A stretch of 64,000 nucleotides of DNA from LMUY01 sp964242215 (GCA_964242215.1 CAXTCJ010000014.1:7706-71705), one strand, 5' to 3'; positions 52,462-61,176 are shown, counted from the stretch's first letter. The notes: a model not told the origin generated them from the sequence alone. A program made the numbers and translations.

Positions 52462-53079
52462 ATGTCGGACACCGATGTTCTCTCCCCGGAAAAGCAGCAG
52501 CAGATTTTGCGTGGCGCCGCGATGGTGTTCTCGCAGGACGGCTACGAAGGCGCCAGCATGTCGCGCATCGCCGCCTCGGCCGGCGTGTCGAAGGGCACGC
52601 TCTACAATTATTTCGATGGCAAGGCCGGGCTGTTCGTCGCCTGGGTGGCCGGCGAGTGCGAGGCCAAGCTCGCGCACGTGTTCGATACCACCGACCCGGA
52701 TGGTGCGCCGGAGGATGGGTTGCGGGCGATCGGCTCGCGCATGCTGCGGATGATGATGTCGGAAACCGGGCTGACCATCTACCGCCTGACCGTGTCCGAG
52801 TCGGCCAAGTTCCCCGAATTGGCGCGCGCCTTCTTCGACGCCGGGCCGTCCCGCGCCACCGCCTTCATGGCGGCCTGGCTGGAACGGCAGGCTGCCGGCG
52901 GCAAGCTGGGCATCACCGACCCGGTGTTCGCGGCCGAGCAGTTCTTCTCCCTATGCCAGACCCGGATCGGCATGCTGCGCCGCCTGGGCCTGATGACCGA
53001 GCCGGACGAAAACCTGTTCACCAAGGTGGTCGATGCCTCGGTCACCATGTTCCTCAATACCTACGGAGTTAAGGCATGA
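52462..53079 (+). CDS. TetR/AcrR-family transcriptional regulator
   Basis: 205 residues. N-terminal helix-turn-helix: QQQILRGAAMVFSQDGYEGASMSRIAASAGVSKGTLYNYFDGKAGLF (shown here only as the family pattern, see residues 12-58), with SKGTLYNYF as the recognition helix. The C-terminal TetR_C domain (about 80-195) senses an unknown ligand. It faces the efflux gene across an operator-like palindrome and is most likely its repressor. The ATG at 52462 is used; a TTG three nucleotides earlier is possible. The stop overlaps the M20 dipeptidase start (ATGA). Confidence 0.92.
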   Translation: MSDTDVLSPEKQQQILRGAAMVFSQDGYEGASMSRIAASAGVSKGTLYNYFDGKAGLFVAWVAGECEAKLAHVFDTTDPDGAPEDGLRAIGSRMLRMMMSETGLTIYRLTVSESAKFPELARAFFDAGPSRATAFMAAWLERQAAGGKLGITDPVFAAEQFFSLCQTRIGMLRRLGLMTEPDENLFTKVVDASVTMFLNTYGVKA

Positions 53080-54461
53080 CGTCACCTTTGCCGGCCGTGC
53101 TCGACCGGATCGAAGCCGGGCTGGATGCAAGCCGCGCGCGCTGGTTCGACCTGCTGCGCATCCCGAGCGTGAGCGCGCAACCGTCCCACGCGGCGGATTG
53201 CGGGCGCGCGGCGGAGTGGCTGCGGGCCGAGCTGGCCGCGATCGGGTTCGAGGCAAAGGTGGTGCCGACGCCCGGGCACCCCGTCGTGATGGCGCATCAC
53301 AAGGGCACGGGTGCCGGTCCACACTTGTTATACTACGGCCATTACGACGTGCAGCCGGCCGAGCCGCTCGAGCTGTGGACCACCCCGCCGTTCGACCCGG
53401 TGCTGAGCGAAGGCCCGCACGGCCCCCGCATCTCCGCCCGTGGCGCGGTGGACGACAAGGGGCAGGTGATGATGTGGCTGCAAGCCCTGCGCGGCTGGCA
53501 CGAGGCCGCGGGCGGCCCGCCCTGCCCCACGACCGTGCTGATCGAGGGCGAGGAGGAGGTGGGCAGCGTCAACCTCGAGCCGTTCCTGAGCGAGCACAAG
53601 GCCGCGCTGGCCGCCGACATCGCCATCATCAGCGACACCGGCATGTGGGACATCGACACCCCCGCGATCACGACGCGTTTGCGCGGCATGGTGTATGTGG
53701 AACTGACGTTGCATGCAGCCGACAAGGACCTCCATTCTGGCCTGTTCGGCGGCAGCGCGCTCAATCCGATCAACGCGCTGACCAAGATCCTGGGCGATCT
53801 GCACGACTCCGAGGGCCGCATTCAGCTCTCCGGCTTCTACGACGGCATTGCGGACACGGCGCCGGCGGAGCTTGCCGAATGGGAGGCGCTGGGCTTCGAC
53901 GAGGCAGCGTTCCTGGGCGGCGTCGGCCTGTCCGTGCCGGTTGGCGAGCACGGCCGGTCGGCCCTGGAGCGGATGTGGGCGCGCCCCACGGCGGACATCA
54001 ACGGTATTTGGGGCGGCTATACCGGGGCGGGCAGCAAGACGGTGATCGCGGCGGAGGCCTCGGCCAAGGTGTCGTTCCGACTGGTGCCGGGTCAGGATCC
54101 GGTTCGTGTGTTCGAGGCGTTCAAGCGGTTCGTGGCGGACCGCACCCCGGCCGATGCCAGGGTCGAGATGACGCAGTTCTCCTCCGCGCCCGGTGTGGAG
54201 ATCCCGACCGACAGCAAGTTCGTCGCCGCCGCGCGTGAGGCGATGGCCGACGAATACGGCCGCCCCGCGGTGCTGATGGGCAGCGGCGGTTCGATCCCGG
54301 TGGTGGAGAGCATGCGGCGCATTCTTGGGGTGGATTCGCTGCTGATGGGCTTCGGCTTGGCCGACGACCAGGTGCACAGCCCCAACGAGAAGTTCGAGTG
54401 GCGCTGCTTCCACCAGGGACTACGCAGCCATGCAAGGCTACTCGCCAAGCTGGCCGACTGA
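53076..54461 (+). CDS. M20-family dipeptidase
   Basis: 461-residue dizinc exopeptidase. Seen: LLYYGHYDVQPAEP (first metal His and catalytic Asp), ARGAVDDKGQVMMW (bridging Asp), IEGEEEVGSVN (general base and ligand Glu), ISDTGMWD and the dimerisation region with LHSGLFGGSALNPI. It belongs to the ArgE/carnosinase-like branch that prefers dipeptides. Translationally coupled to the TetR gene by ATGA, so its expression follows the regulator. Cytoplasmic; no signal peptide. Confidence 0.92.
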   Translation: MTSPLPAVLDRIEAGLDASRARWFDLLRIPSVSAQPSHAADCGRAAEWLRAELAAIGFEAKVVPTPGHPVVMAHHKGTGAGPHLLYYGHYDVQPAEPLELWTTPPFDPVLSEGPHGPRISARGAVDDKGQVMMWLQALRGWHEAAGGPPCPTTVLIEGEEEVGSVNLEPFLSEHKAALAADIAIISDTGMWDIDTPAITTRLRGMVYVELTLHAADKDLHSGLFGGSALNPINALTKILGDLHDSEGRIQLSGFYDGIADTAPAELAEWEALGFDEAAFLGGVGLSVPVGEHGRSALERMWARPTADINGIWGGYTGAGSKTVIAAEASAKVSFRLVPGQDPVRVFEAFKRFVADRTPADARVEMTQFSSAPGVEIPTDSKFVAAAREAMADEYGRPAVLMGSGGSIPVVESMRRILGVDSLLMGFGLADDQVHSPNEKFEWRCFHQGLRSHARLLAKLAD

Positions 54462-54506
54462 CGCTTCGCTCGTAAGCGTCTCCGCAATAGATTTGCACAT
54501 GGCTGA

Positions 54507-54634
54507 TCCTCCCTCGTGTCTCCACGGGGGAGGTGGCGGCGAAGCCGACGGAGGGGGCGTGGGCACCGTCTGTGCCCAAGGGCCCCCTCCACCATGCTTG
54601 GCATGGTCCCCCTCCCCCGCTTCGCGAGGGAGGA
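54507..54634 (-). repeat. Dispersed multi-hairpin repeat, copy 3 (inverted)
   Basis: Same block order as copy 2 read on the other strand: opening TCCTCCCTCGTGTCTCCACG followed by GGGGAGG, GGCGGCGAAGCCGACGGAG, then GGCCCCCTCCACCATGCTTG and the closing hairpin CCCCCGCTTCGCGAGGGAGG. About 128 bp between the dipeptidase and the small repeat lipoprotein. Confidence 0.8.
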
Positions 54635-54726
54635 TTGGCACATCAGCCGCCCTGCTCTCGAGGGAGAGAGGGAGGAGAACTTTCCGGGCGCTCGCGCTTT
54701 GGTGTTCGCATTGGAGGAGATTACCC

Positions 54727-55056
54727 ATGCGTTATCTTGCACTCCCCGCAGCGTTGGCTGCGCTCGTTGCCCTGTCCGGTTGCGTCGGAGCCCCTGCCCC
54801 CGGTCCGGTCAGCTACGCACCGAGCGGTGCGCCTCCCGGCTACGCGCCACCCGGCTACGCGCCTCCCGGCTACGCGCCTCCCGGCTACGCCCCGCAAGGC
54901 GGCTACGCGCAGCAGCCCCCCGTTGGGCAGCAGGTCGCGCTGGGCGCCACGTGCTACGCCGGCGTCTACACCTGCGCGTTGCCGCAGGCCCTGCCGGTCG
55001 GAGCGCAATGCTCGTGCCCCGGTTTGGGGGCGCCGTCCTACGGCAACGTCCGCTAA
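54727..55056 (+). CDS. Small lipoprotein with PPGYA repeats
   Basis: 109 residues. Signal LALPAALAALVALSGC places the lipidated cysteine at about residue 19. Then come four near-perfect PPGYA units (about residues 36-56) encoded by 15-bp tandem DNA repeats, and a C-terminal domain with four cysteines (ATCYAGVYTCALP, AQCSCPG), probably disulfide-bonded in the periplasm. Function unknown. A strong GGAGGAG ribosome binding site precedes the ATG. It lies alone about 110 nt before hisG and has no evident link to histidine synthesis. Confidence 0.8.
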   Translation: MRYLALPAALAALVALSGCVGAPAPGPVSYAPSGAPPGYAPPGYAPPGYAPPGYAPQGGYAQQPPVGQQVALGATCYAGVYTCALPQALPVGAQCSCPGLGAPSYGNVR

Positions 55057-55166
55057 CTCGCAGCCGCGCGGGGCAGCCCGTGCCCGCGCGGCCTAGCTAC
55101 CGTCTGGCCAGAGTGCTACTGCGCGCGCCTCCTACGCCAAGCTTTATCCCAAGTCCCGAGGCATCG

Positions 55167-55859
55167 ATGTCCGCTCTCTTCCCGGTCGCGACGCTGGCCC
55201 CCGAGCAGACCAGCCCCCTTGTGCTCGCCCTTCCCAAGGGCAGGATCCTGGCCGAGTGCGGCGAATTGCTGGCGCGGGCCGGTGTCATGCCGGCCGCCGA
55301 CTACCTGGACGAAGACTCCCGCCGGCTCCGCTTTCCGACCGACGACCCGGCGCTCGATGTCGTCCGCGTCCGCCCCTTCGATGTCGCCACCTTCGTTGCG
55401 TTCGGCGGCGCCCAAATCGGGATTTGCGGCTCGGATGTGCTGATGGAGTTCGACTACCCCGAGCTGTATGCCCCGCTAGACCTGGGCATCGGGCATTGCC
55501 GGGTCAGCGTCGCGGGACCGGCCGATTGGATCGATACCGCCGATACCGAGAGCTGGTCGCGGGTGCGGATTGCCACGAAATACCCCAATATCGCCCGGCG
55601 CCATTTCGCCGCCCGCGGCATCCATGCCGACGTGGTCCACCTGAACGGCGCGATGGAGTTGGCCCCCGGCCTCGGCCTGTCCCGGCTGATCGTGGACCTC
55701 GTGCAGACCGGTTCTACCCTCGCCGCCAACGGCCTGCGGGAGGGTGAGGTGATCGCCCACGTGTCCAGCCGCCTGGTAGTGAACCGGACGGCGCTGAAGA
55801 CCCAGCCCGAGGCAATCGGTGCTTGGATCGAGCGATTCCGGACGGCTCTGCGCACGTGA
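55167..55859 (+). CDS. hisG: ATP phosphoribosyltransferase, short form
   Basis: First step of histidine synthesis: ATP + PRPP to phosphoribosyl-ATP. 230 residues, the short HisG_S type that needs the HisZ regulatory subunit (family knowledge). Seen: LVLALPKGRILAECGELLA, IGICGSDVLMEF, RIATKYPNIARRHFA, and the PRPP-binding block IVDLVQTGSTLAANGL. hisZ is not in the window. ATG at 55167; reading further upstream overlaps non-coding sequence. The stop overlaps the GTG start of hisD (GTGA). Confidence 0.94.
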   Translation: MSALFPVATLAPEQTSPLVLALPKGRILAECGELLARAGVMPAADYLDEDSRRLRFPTDDPALDVVRVRPFDVATFVAFGGAQIGICGSDVLMEFDYPELYAPLDLGIGHCRVSVAGPADWIDTADTESWSRVRIATKYPNIARRHFAARGIHADVVHLNGAMELAPGLGLSRLIVDLVQTGSTLAANGLREGEVIAHVSSRLVVNRTALKTQPEAIGAWIERFRTALRT

Positions 55860-57154
55860 AGCGGCTCGACACGACGCAGCCGGGGTTCGCCGCCGCGTTC
55901 GACGCGTTGCTGCAGCAAGCCCGCGACACGACGGCGAACGTGGAAGCACCCGTCGCCGCGATCATCGCGGGCGTGCAGGAGCGCGGCGACGCTGCCCTGT
56001 GCGACTTCACCCACCGGTTCGACGGCCACGTGCTCGATCCCGCCGATCTGCGCATTGGCTCGGACGAAATCGACGCCGCGGCCAATGCCATCTCGCACGA
56101 GTTGGCGGCCGCGCTGGATGTGGCGGCGACCCGGATCGAAGCGTTCCATCGCCTGCAACTGCCGCAAGACATCGACACCACGGACGCGGCTGGCATCCGC
56201 ATGGGCATGCGCTGGAACGCCCTGGACGCGGTCGGGCTGTATGTTCCCGGCGGCAAGGCGGCGTATCCATCGTCGGTGCTGATGAACGCGATTCCCGCCC
56301 GGGTTGCCGGCGTGAAGCGCTTGGCGATGTGCGTGCCGACGCCGGGCGGGGCGCTGAACCCCCTGGTGCTGGCCGCCGCGCGCCGGGCCGGGGTGACCGA
56401 GGTCTACCGCATCGGTGGCGCCCAGGCTGTCGCCGCCATGGCCTATGGCACCGCCACCATCGCTCCAGTGGACCGCATCGTCGGCCCCGGTAACGCCTAT
56501 GTCGCGGAGGCCAAGCGGCAGGTGTTCGGCCGCGTCGGGATCGATGGGATCGCCGGCCCGTCGGAGGTGGTGGTGCTGGCCGACCGCACCGCCAATCCGC
56601 ACCGGGTCGCCGTCGACCTGCTGGCCCAGGCCGAGCACGACGAGAGCGCGCAGGCCATCCTGATCACCGACGACCCGGCGCTGGCCGACGCCGTGGCCCA
56701 AGCGGTGCCAGCCGAACTCAAGACACTGTCCCGGGCCGAGGCCGCTGTGTCTTGGCGAGACCATGGCTGCATCATCGTGGTGCGGAATTGGGAGGAGGGC
56801 GCCGCCCTCACGGACCAGCTAGCGCCCGAGCACCTGCAGATCATGGTGGCCGACCCGGCGGCACTGTTCGCCCGCATCCGCCATGCCGGCGCGGCCTTCC
56901 TGGGGGCGGATTGCCCGGAGGCACTCGGCGATTACGTGGCAGGGCCCAACCACGTGCTGCCGACCGGGCGAACCGCTCGTTTTGCGTCGGGGCTGTCGGT
57001 TTACGATTTCCTGAAGCGCACTACCTGGGTGCAAGCCAATCACGAGTCGCTGGCCCGAATTGGCCCCGCTGCGGTCTCGCTGGCGGAAGCGGAGGGGCTA
57101 CAGGCGCACGCCCGCAGCATTGCCATGCGCCTCGGACAAGCGCCGCACGCTTGA
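55856..57154 (+). CDS. hisD: Histidinol dehydrogenase
   Basis: Last two steps of histidine synthesis: histidinol to histidine, zinc- and NAD-dependent; 432 residues. Seen: VGLYVPGGKAAYPSSVLMNA, GGAQAVAAMAYGT, VGPGNAYVAEAKRQVFG, GPSEVVVLAD, LLAQAEHDESAQAILIT (zinc and base residues), and the C-terminal FLKRTTWVQ. Start GTG at 55856 is coupled to hisG by a GTGA overlap. infA follows 66 nt later. Confidence 0.95.
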   Translation: MKRLDTTQPGFAAAFDALLQQARDTTANVEAPVAAIIAGVQERGDAALCDFTHRFDGHVLDPADLRIGSDEIDAAANAISHELAAALDVAATRIEAFHRLQLPQDIDTTDAAGIRMGMRWNALDAVGLYVPGGKAAYPSSVLMNAIPARVAGVKRLAMCVPTPGGALNPLVLAAARRAGVTEVYRIGGAQAVAAMAYGTATIAPVDRIVGPGNAYVAEAKRQVFGRVGIDGIAGPSEVVVLADRTANPHRVAVDLLAQAEHDESAQAILITDDPALADAVAQAVPAELKTLSRAEAAVSWRDHGCIIVVRNWEEGAALTDQLAPEHLQIMVADPAALFARIRHAGAAFLGADCPEALGDYVAGPNHVLPTGRTARFASGLSVYDFLKRTTWVQANHESLARIGPAAVSLAEAEGLQAHARSIAMRLGQAPHA

Positions 57155-57220
57155 CCCGGCGCGGCTGCAACATCATGTTCCGCCTCGTCAACAGGGTTCG
57201 AGGACAAATCGGGATCATGC

Positions 57221-57439
57221 ATGTCTAAAGAGGATATGATCGAGTTCAGCGGCACCGTTCAGGAGTTGCTGCCCAACGCGATGTTTCGCGTGAAATTGGA
57301 CAACGAGCATAGCATCCTGGCGCATACGTCGGGCAAGATGCGCAAAAACCGCATCCGCGTGCTGGCTGGCGACCGGGTCAACGTCGAGATGACCCCGTAC
57401 GACTTGTCCAAGGGCCGGATAACCTTCCGTTTCAAGTAG
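57221..57439 (+). CDS. infA: Translation initiation factor IF-1
   Basis: 72-residue OB-fold protein that occupies the ribosomal A site with IF-2 and IF-3. The full family pattern is present: SKEDMIEFSGTVQELLPNAM, FRVKLDNEHSILAHTSGKMR and RVLAGDRVNVEMTPYDLSKG. The following maf reading frame is in phase with it and begins directly after its TAG stop. Confidence 0.97.
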   Translation: MSKEDMIEFSGTVQELLPNAMFRVKLDNEHSILAHTSGKMRKNRIRVLAGDRVNVEMTPYDLSKGRITFRFK

Positions 57440-57445
57440 CTGGCC

Positions 57446-58033
57446 ATTTCAGACAGTTCGGCTCGCCTGCCGCTGACGCTAGCCTCGTCTAGCCCGCGCC
57501 GCCTGGCCTTGCTGGCGCAGATTGGCATCACGCCGGACCAGATCTGCCCCGCCGACATCGACGAAACGCCGCTTCGTGACGAGGCGCCGCGGGTCCATGC
57601 CGCGCGTCTGGCACGGCAGAAGGCAGCAGCCACGCACCGCGCCGGCCAGTTTACCCTCGGGGCTGACACCGTCGTGGCCCTGGGCCAGCGCATCCTGCCG
57701 AAAGCCGCCGATGCCGCCGAGGTGGCAAGCTGCCTGCGCCGGCTGATGGGGCGGCGCCATCACGTCCTGACTGCCGTGGTGCTGATCGGCCCGGATGGCC
57801 GCGCCACCGAGCGCGTGGTCGATAGCGTGGTCGGCTTCGTTCGACTGACCGAGGCGCAGATCAGCGACTACGCGGCGGGTGGCGAGGGCGAGGGCAAGGC
57901 CGGCGGTTACGCGATCCAGGGCCGTGCGGCGGCCTTCATCCGCTTCCTGAGCGGCAGTTACAGCGGTGTCGTGGGGCTTCCCTTGTTCGAGACGGCGCAG
58001 TTGTTGCGAGGACAAGGCTGGCTGCGGCCGTGA
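57446..58033 (+). CDS. maf: Maf-like nucleotide pyrophosphatase, non-canonical start
   Basis: Hydrolyses non-canonical nucleoside triphosphates; about 195 residues. Seen: LTLASSSPRRLALLAQIG (N-terminal catalytic loop), FTLGADTVVALGQRILPKAA and GEGEGKAGGYAIQGRAAAFI. The first in-frame ATG/GTG/TTG is a TTG at 57509, which would remove the essential SSSPRR loop. The true start must lie between the infA stop (57439) and about 57467; only CTG (57440, 57467) and ATT (57446) are available. I mark 57446 with low certainty. Because the frame continues from infA, termination-reinitiation or rare read-through is possible. The stop overlaps the next GTG (GTGA). Confidence 0.85.
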   Translation: MSDSSARLPLTLASSSPRRLALLAQIGITPDQICPADIDETPLRDEAPRVHAARLARQKAAATHRAGQFTLGADTVVALGQRILPKAADAAEVASCLRRLMGRRHHVLTAVVLIGPDGRATERVVDSVVGFVRLTEAQISDYAAGGEGEGKAGGYAIQGRAAAFIRFLSGSYSGVVGLPLFETAQLLRGQGWLRP

Positions 58034-59118
58034 GCGTGCATGCCGCGTGCAGTCCCGGCGAAATCCGAGTCGCCGCGATGCAGGACGGCCATCTCACCGA
58101 CTACGCGATCTGGCGCCCGGGCCGCCCGGACGGCGTCGGCGACGTGCATCGCGGCCGGGTCACCGCCATGGTGCCCGGCATGGCGGGGGCCTTCGTGGCA
58201 ATCGCCGGCGCCGATGGCTTCCTCCCCGACAGCGCCGGCGCGGCGAACCGTGGCGTCGGCGACATCCTCGCCGTTCAGATCGTGCGCGCCGCGCAGGGCG
58301 GTAAAGGCCCCCGCCTGATCGCCATGCCGGAGGATCCGGGCTCCGGCCCGCCTGCCCTGCTCCGCGCCGGCCCCAACCCCGTGCTACGCCTCGCTGCCCA
58401 GCATGACGGGCCCGTGGTGGTCGACGATCCCGCCGTGTTCGCCACCCTCCGGCCGTTGCTCGGCGAGCGACTGACCTTGGGCGCCGCCTGGGACGAGACG
58501 ATGCAGACCGAGATCGCCGCCCTGTCGGACCGTGTGGTGAGCCTTCCCGGCGGCCTGCGGGCCAACATCGAGCCGACCGCCGCGCTGGTCGCCATCGACA
58601 TGGACATGGCCGCCGCGACCGCCGGGCGCGAGGCCAAGCAGACCAAGCAGGAGACCGCCAATCGGGCCGCCCTGCCCGCCTTGGCCCGCCAGATCCGGTT
58701 GCGCAGCCTCGCCGGGGCGATCCTACTCGACTTGGCCGGCCTGCCCCTGCGCCGTCGCCCCGCTTTGGCCGATGCGATTCGGGCCGCCCTGGCGCCGGAC
58801 CCGGCCAGACCGCGCCTGCTCGGCTTTACCGCGGGCGGGTTGGCGGAAATCCAGCGCCCCCGCACCCACACCCCGTTGCACGAGCTGCTAGCGGGCCCGC
58901 ACGCGGCCGGCCTTGCGGCGCTCCGGACCATTGCCGCCGTCGCCGGGTCACACCCGCCACCGCGGCTGCGGGCCGCACCCGACGTGGTCTCTGCCCTCGA
59001 AGCCGACCCGGTGGCGCTGCCGGCCCTTGCCAACCGGCTCGGCCAGCCCCTTGTGCTTCGGTCTGACCCGGCGCTGCCCCCCTGCGCCACCCTCATCGAG
59101 GAGCCCCCACGTGGCTGA
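58030..59118 (+). CDS. rng: Ribonuclease E/G family protein, short
   Basis: 362 residues, shorter than E. coli RNase G (489). Seen: an S1-type N-terminus (GDVHRGRVTAMVPGMAGAFV), GGLRANIEPTAALVAIDMD (metal-binding aspartates; usual form is VAIDVNSG, here altered to VAIDMDMA), and AGAILLDLAGLP (second catalytic Asp). The C-terminal zinc-link CxxC is absent, so dimerisation and activity may differ from RNase G. Starts at GTG coupled to maf. yacG overlaps its 3' end by 8 nt. Confidence 0.85.
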   Translation: MSVHAACSPGEIRVAAMQDGHLTDYAIWRPGRPDGVGDVHRGRVTAMVPGMAGAFVAIAGADGFLPDSAGAANRGVGDILAVQIVRAAQGGKGPRLIAMPEDPGSGPPALLRAGPNPVLRLAAQHDGPVVVDDPAVFATLRPLLGERLTLGAAWDETMQTEIAALSDRVVSLPGGLRANIEPTAALVAIDMDMAAATAGREAKQTKQETANRAALPALARQIRLRSLAGAILLDLAGLPLRRRPALADAIRAALAPDPARPRLLGFTAGGLAEIQRPRTHTPLHELLAGPHAAGLAALRTIAAVAGSHPPPRLRAAPDVVSALEADPVALPALANRLGQPLVLRSDPALPPCATLIEEPPRG

Positions 59119-59266
59119 AGCCTGCCCCATCTGTGGCCGCAAGCCCGACCCCAAGACCCGCCCGTTCTGCTCGCCGCGTTGCGCCGACATCGATCTCGGC
59201 CGCTGGTTCACCGGCCAATACCGCGTGCCGGCGCGGCCGGAGGAGGACGAAGCGGGCGAGGGCTGA
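59111..59266 (+). CDS. yacG: DNA gyrase inhibitor YacG
   Basis: 51-residue zinc protein. Seen: CPICGRKPDP with the first cysteine pair and FCSPRCADIDLGRWF with the second, then an acidic tail (PARPEEDEAGEG). YacG binds GyrB in E. coli and blocks DNA binding. It starts at GTG 59111, overlapping the RNase gene by 8 nt; the standard N-terminus AEACPICG fixes the start. About 50 nt downstream lies tRNA-Phe. Confidence 0.92.
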   Translation: MAEACPICGRKPDPKTRPFCSPRCADIDLGRWFTGQYRVPARPEEDEAGEG

Positions 59267-59319
59267 TTCGGTGGCTTGATCGCGGTGCCGCCTTCGGCTA
59301 CATGCGCCGCTTCCAGCGT

Positions 59320-59395
59320 TGCCCAGGTAGCTCAGCTGGTAGAGCATGCGACTGAAAATCGCAGTGTCGGTGGTTCGACTCCGCCCCTGGGCACC
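59320..59395 (+). tRNA. tRNA-Phe (GAA)
   Basis: Cloverleaf read directly: acceptor GCCCAGG pairing with CCTGGGC at the 3' end, D-loop TAGCTCAGCTGGTAGAGC, anticodon loop CTGAAAA with anticodon GAA, T-arm GGTTCGACTCC, discriminator A and encoded CCA. 76 nt. It follows yacG on the same strand. Confidence 0.97.
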
Positions 59396-59758
59396 ATTCC
59401 CTGTGTAACAGGCTGATTTCTGGGACCGGGTTTAGACGCCCCGGCTCGACCTGAACCGTCCATCTAGCGATGCTTGATGTGTGTCGAATGCCCGCTGAAG
59501 GGCATAGGCGCTGGCATGCCGTCAGGTACCGACGCTGCAAGACGGCACGTTCGTATCACTCGCGCCACTGAGACTGAGGTGCTCGCCCGCGGACGGGATA
59601 GGTGCGCCGGCAGCAAGCATGATACGCAAACGAGTTGACTGCCTTGCTAGATCCTGGCGTGTGCTACCCGAGCGTCAGGCGGGCGGCCCACCAAGCCAAC
59701 GGCTAACGGTCAAACCAGCAGACTCTTCCCTTTAAGTGAACCACTAGGGAGCCACAGC
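59396..59758. other. Intergenic region after tRNA-Phe, no gene seen
   Basis: About 360 bp. No reading frame with coding character, no direct repeat of the tRNA 3' end (so no obvious integration remnant) and no strong hairpin beyond short stems. It presumably contains the promoter of the oxidoreductase at 59759. Confidence 0.6.
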
Positions 59759-61150
59759 ATGGAAGCGTTGGAACGTTATGAAATCCTGATCCTTGGTGGC
59801 GGAAAAGCCGGTAAGACGCTGGCGATGGACATGGCTCGCGCCGGGCGACGCGTCGCCGTCATCGAACGCGAGTTCATAGGCGGATCGTGCATCAACGTGG
59901 CCTGCATTCCGACCAAAGCCCTGGTCCGGTCCGCCGAAGTCGCCCACCTCGTCCGCGGGCGCACCGACTTCGGCATTGAGGGGAGCCAGATCACCATCGA
60001 TATGCCGGACGTTGCCGCGCGAACCGCTGGTGTTGTGAAAGGCATGGTCGATCTCCACCGACGCCTTTTCACGGAGGCCGGTTTCGTGTTGGTCATGGGC
60101 GAGGGACGCTTCGTGGAGCCCCGGGTGATCGAGGCAACCCTGGCCGACGGAACCACCCGGCGCCTGACCGGGGAACGGATCTTCCTAAATCTTGGCACCG
60201 TCGCCGCAGTGCCGGACCTGCCGGGTTTACGGGCCGCGGCACCGATGACGCATGTCGAGGCTCTGATGCTCGAGAAGCTGCCGCAGCATCTAATAATATT
60301 AGGAGGCGGCTATATCGGGATGGAGATGGCGCAAGCCTTCCGCCGCTTGGGCAGCGAAGTCACCATCATCGAGCGCGGACCACAACTCGCAGGCCGCGAG
60401 GATCCGGATATCGCGCAGGCGATCCAGGACATGTTCCGCGAGGATGGCATAAACCTGCTGCTCGAAACTCGGATCGACCGGGTGGAGGGTCGATCGGGTG
60501 ACCAGGTCAGTCTCCATCTCGTTGATGCCAAGGGCGAGCGCAGCCTAACCGGGTCGGACATCTTGGTAGCGGCGGGACGGACACCGCAGACCGCTGGTAT
60601 CGGTTTGGAACAAGCGGGTGTGCAATTGGACTCACGCGGCTTTATCCAGGTGGACGAGGTCCTAGCAACGACCGCGCCTGGCATCTGGGCCCTGGGCGAG
60701 GCGGCAGGAAGCCCGATGTTCACCCATGTCGCGCTGGACGATTACCGGGTGGCGAAGTCCGTTATCCTGGGCGGAAACCGGACCACGCGTGCTCGACTGA
60801 TCCCCTACTCCGTGTTCATCGAACCGGAATTGGGTCGCATTGGCCTGAGCGAAACCGAGGCCCGGCACCAGGGGATCGCCGTGCGCGTTGCCAAGCTCCC
60901 GATGGCCGCCGTACCGAGGGCACAGACCCTGTCGCAGACACGAGGTTTCATGAAAGCCCTCGTCGATACCACGAGCGACAAGATCATTGGGTTTGCGATG
61001 CTGGGCGCGCATGGCGGCGAAATCGTTGCGGTGGTTCAAACCGCGATGTGGGGCGGCTTGCCTTTCACGGCATTTCGCGACGGCATCATAGCCCATCCCA
61101 CGATGGCGGAGGGTCTGAACATGCTGTTTGCCAACGTGCCCGAACAGTAA
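59759..61150 (+). CDS. Class I pyridine nucleotide-disulfide oxidoreductase (mercuric-reductase/RclA-like)
   Basis: 463 residues. Seen: EILILGGGKAGKTLAMDMA (FAD), redox pair GGSCINVACIPTKAL with C-x4-C, ILGGGYIGMEMAQAFRRLG (NAD(P)), APGIWALGEAAGS, and the C-terminal AHPTMAEGLNML with the His-x4-Glu dyad. It lacks an HMA domain and the C-terminal cysteine pair of true MerA, so a mercury role is unlikely; an RclA-like oxidative-stress role is possible. Around 60288-60305 four rare AT-rich codons are followed by an internal AGGAGG. Start ATG 59759. Confidence 0.88.
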   Translation: MEALERYEILILGGGKAGKTLAMDMARAGRRVAVIEREFIGGSCINVACIPTKALVRSAEVAHLVRGRTDFGIEGSQITIDMPDVAARTAGVVKGMVDLHRRLFTEAGFVLVMGEGRFVEPRVIEATLADGTTRRLTGERIFLNLGTVAAVPDLPGLRAAAPMTHVEALMLEKLPQHLIILGGGYIGMEMAQAFRRLGSEVTIIERGPQLAGREDPDIAQAIQDMFREDGINLLLETRIDRVEGRSGDQVSLHLVDAKGERSLTGSDILVAAGRTPQTAGIGLEQAGVQLDSRGFIQVDEVLATTAPGIWALGEAAGSPMFTHVALDDYRVAKSVILGGNRTTRARLIPYSVFIEPELGRIGLSETEARHQGIAVRVAKLPMAAVPRAQTLSQTRGFMKALVDTTSDKIIGFAMLGAHGGEIVAVVQTAMWGGLPFTAFRDGIIAHPTMAEGLNMLFANVPEQ

Positions 61151-61152
61151 GC

Positions 61153-61176
61153 CCTCCCCCGTCTTCACGGGGGAGG
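61153..61176. terminator. Hairpin after the disulfide oxidoreductase; solo end of the dispersed repeat
   Basis: CCTCCCCCG, loop TCTTCA, CGGGGGAGG: a 9-bp stem 2 nt after the stop. The sequence is the closing hairpin of the multi-hairpin repeat found at 12820, 50553 and 54507, here alone. It can serve as a terminator for this gene, although the following GAGAAAC is not U-rich. Confidence 0.6.

Noticed and set aside
59298..59540. 80-residue minus-strand frame containing AESNHRHCDFQSHAL
   Set aside because: It reads across tRNA-Phe in antisense; this peptide is a known type of spurious annotation produced by tRNA genes.
59320..59758. Integrative element at tRNA-Phe
   Set aside because: No repeat of the tRNA 3' end and no integrase downstream in the window.
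59759..61150. Mercuric reductase (merA)
   Set aside because: Lacks the C-terminal cysteine pair and heavy-metal-associated domain, and no other mer genes are adjacent.
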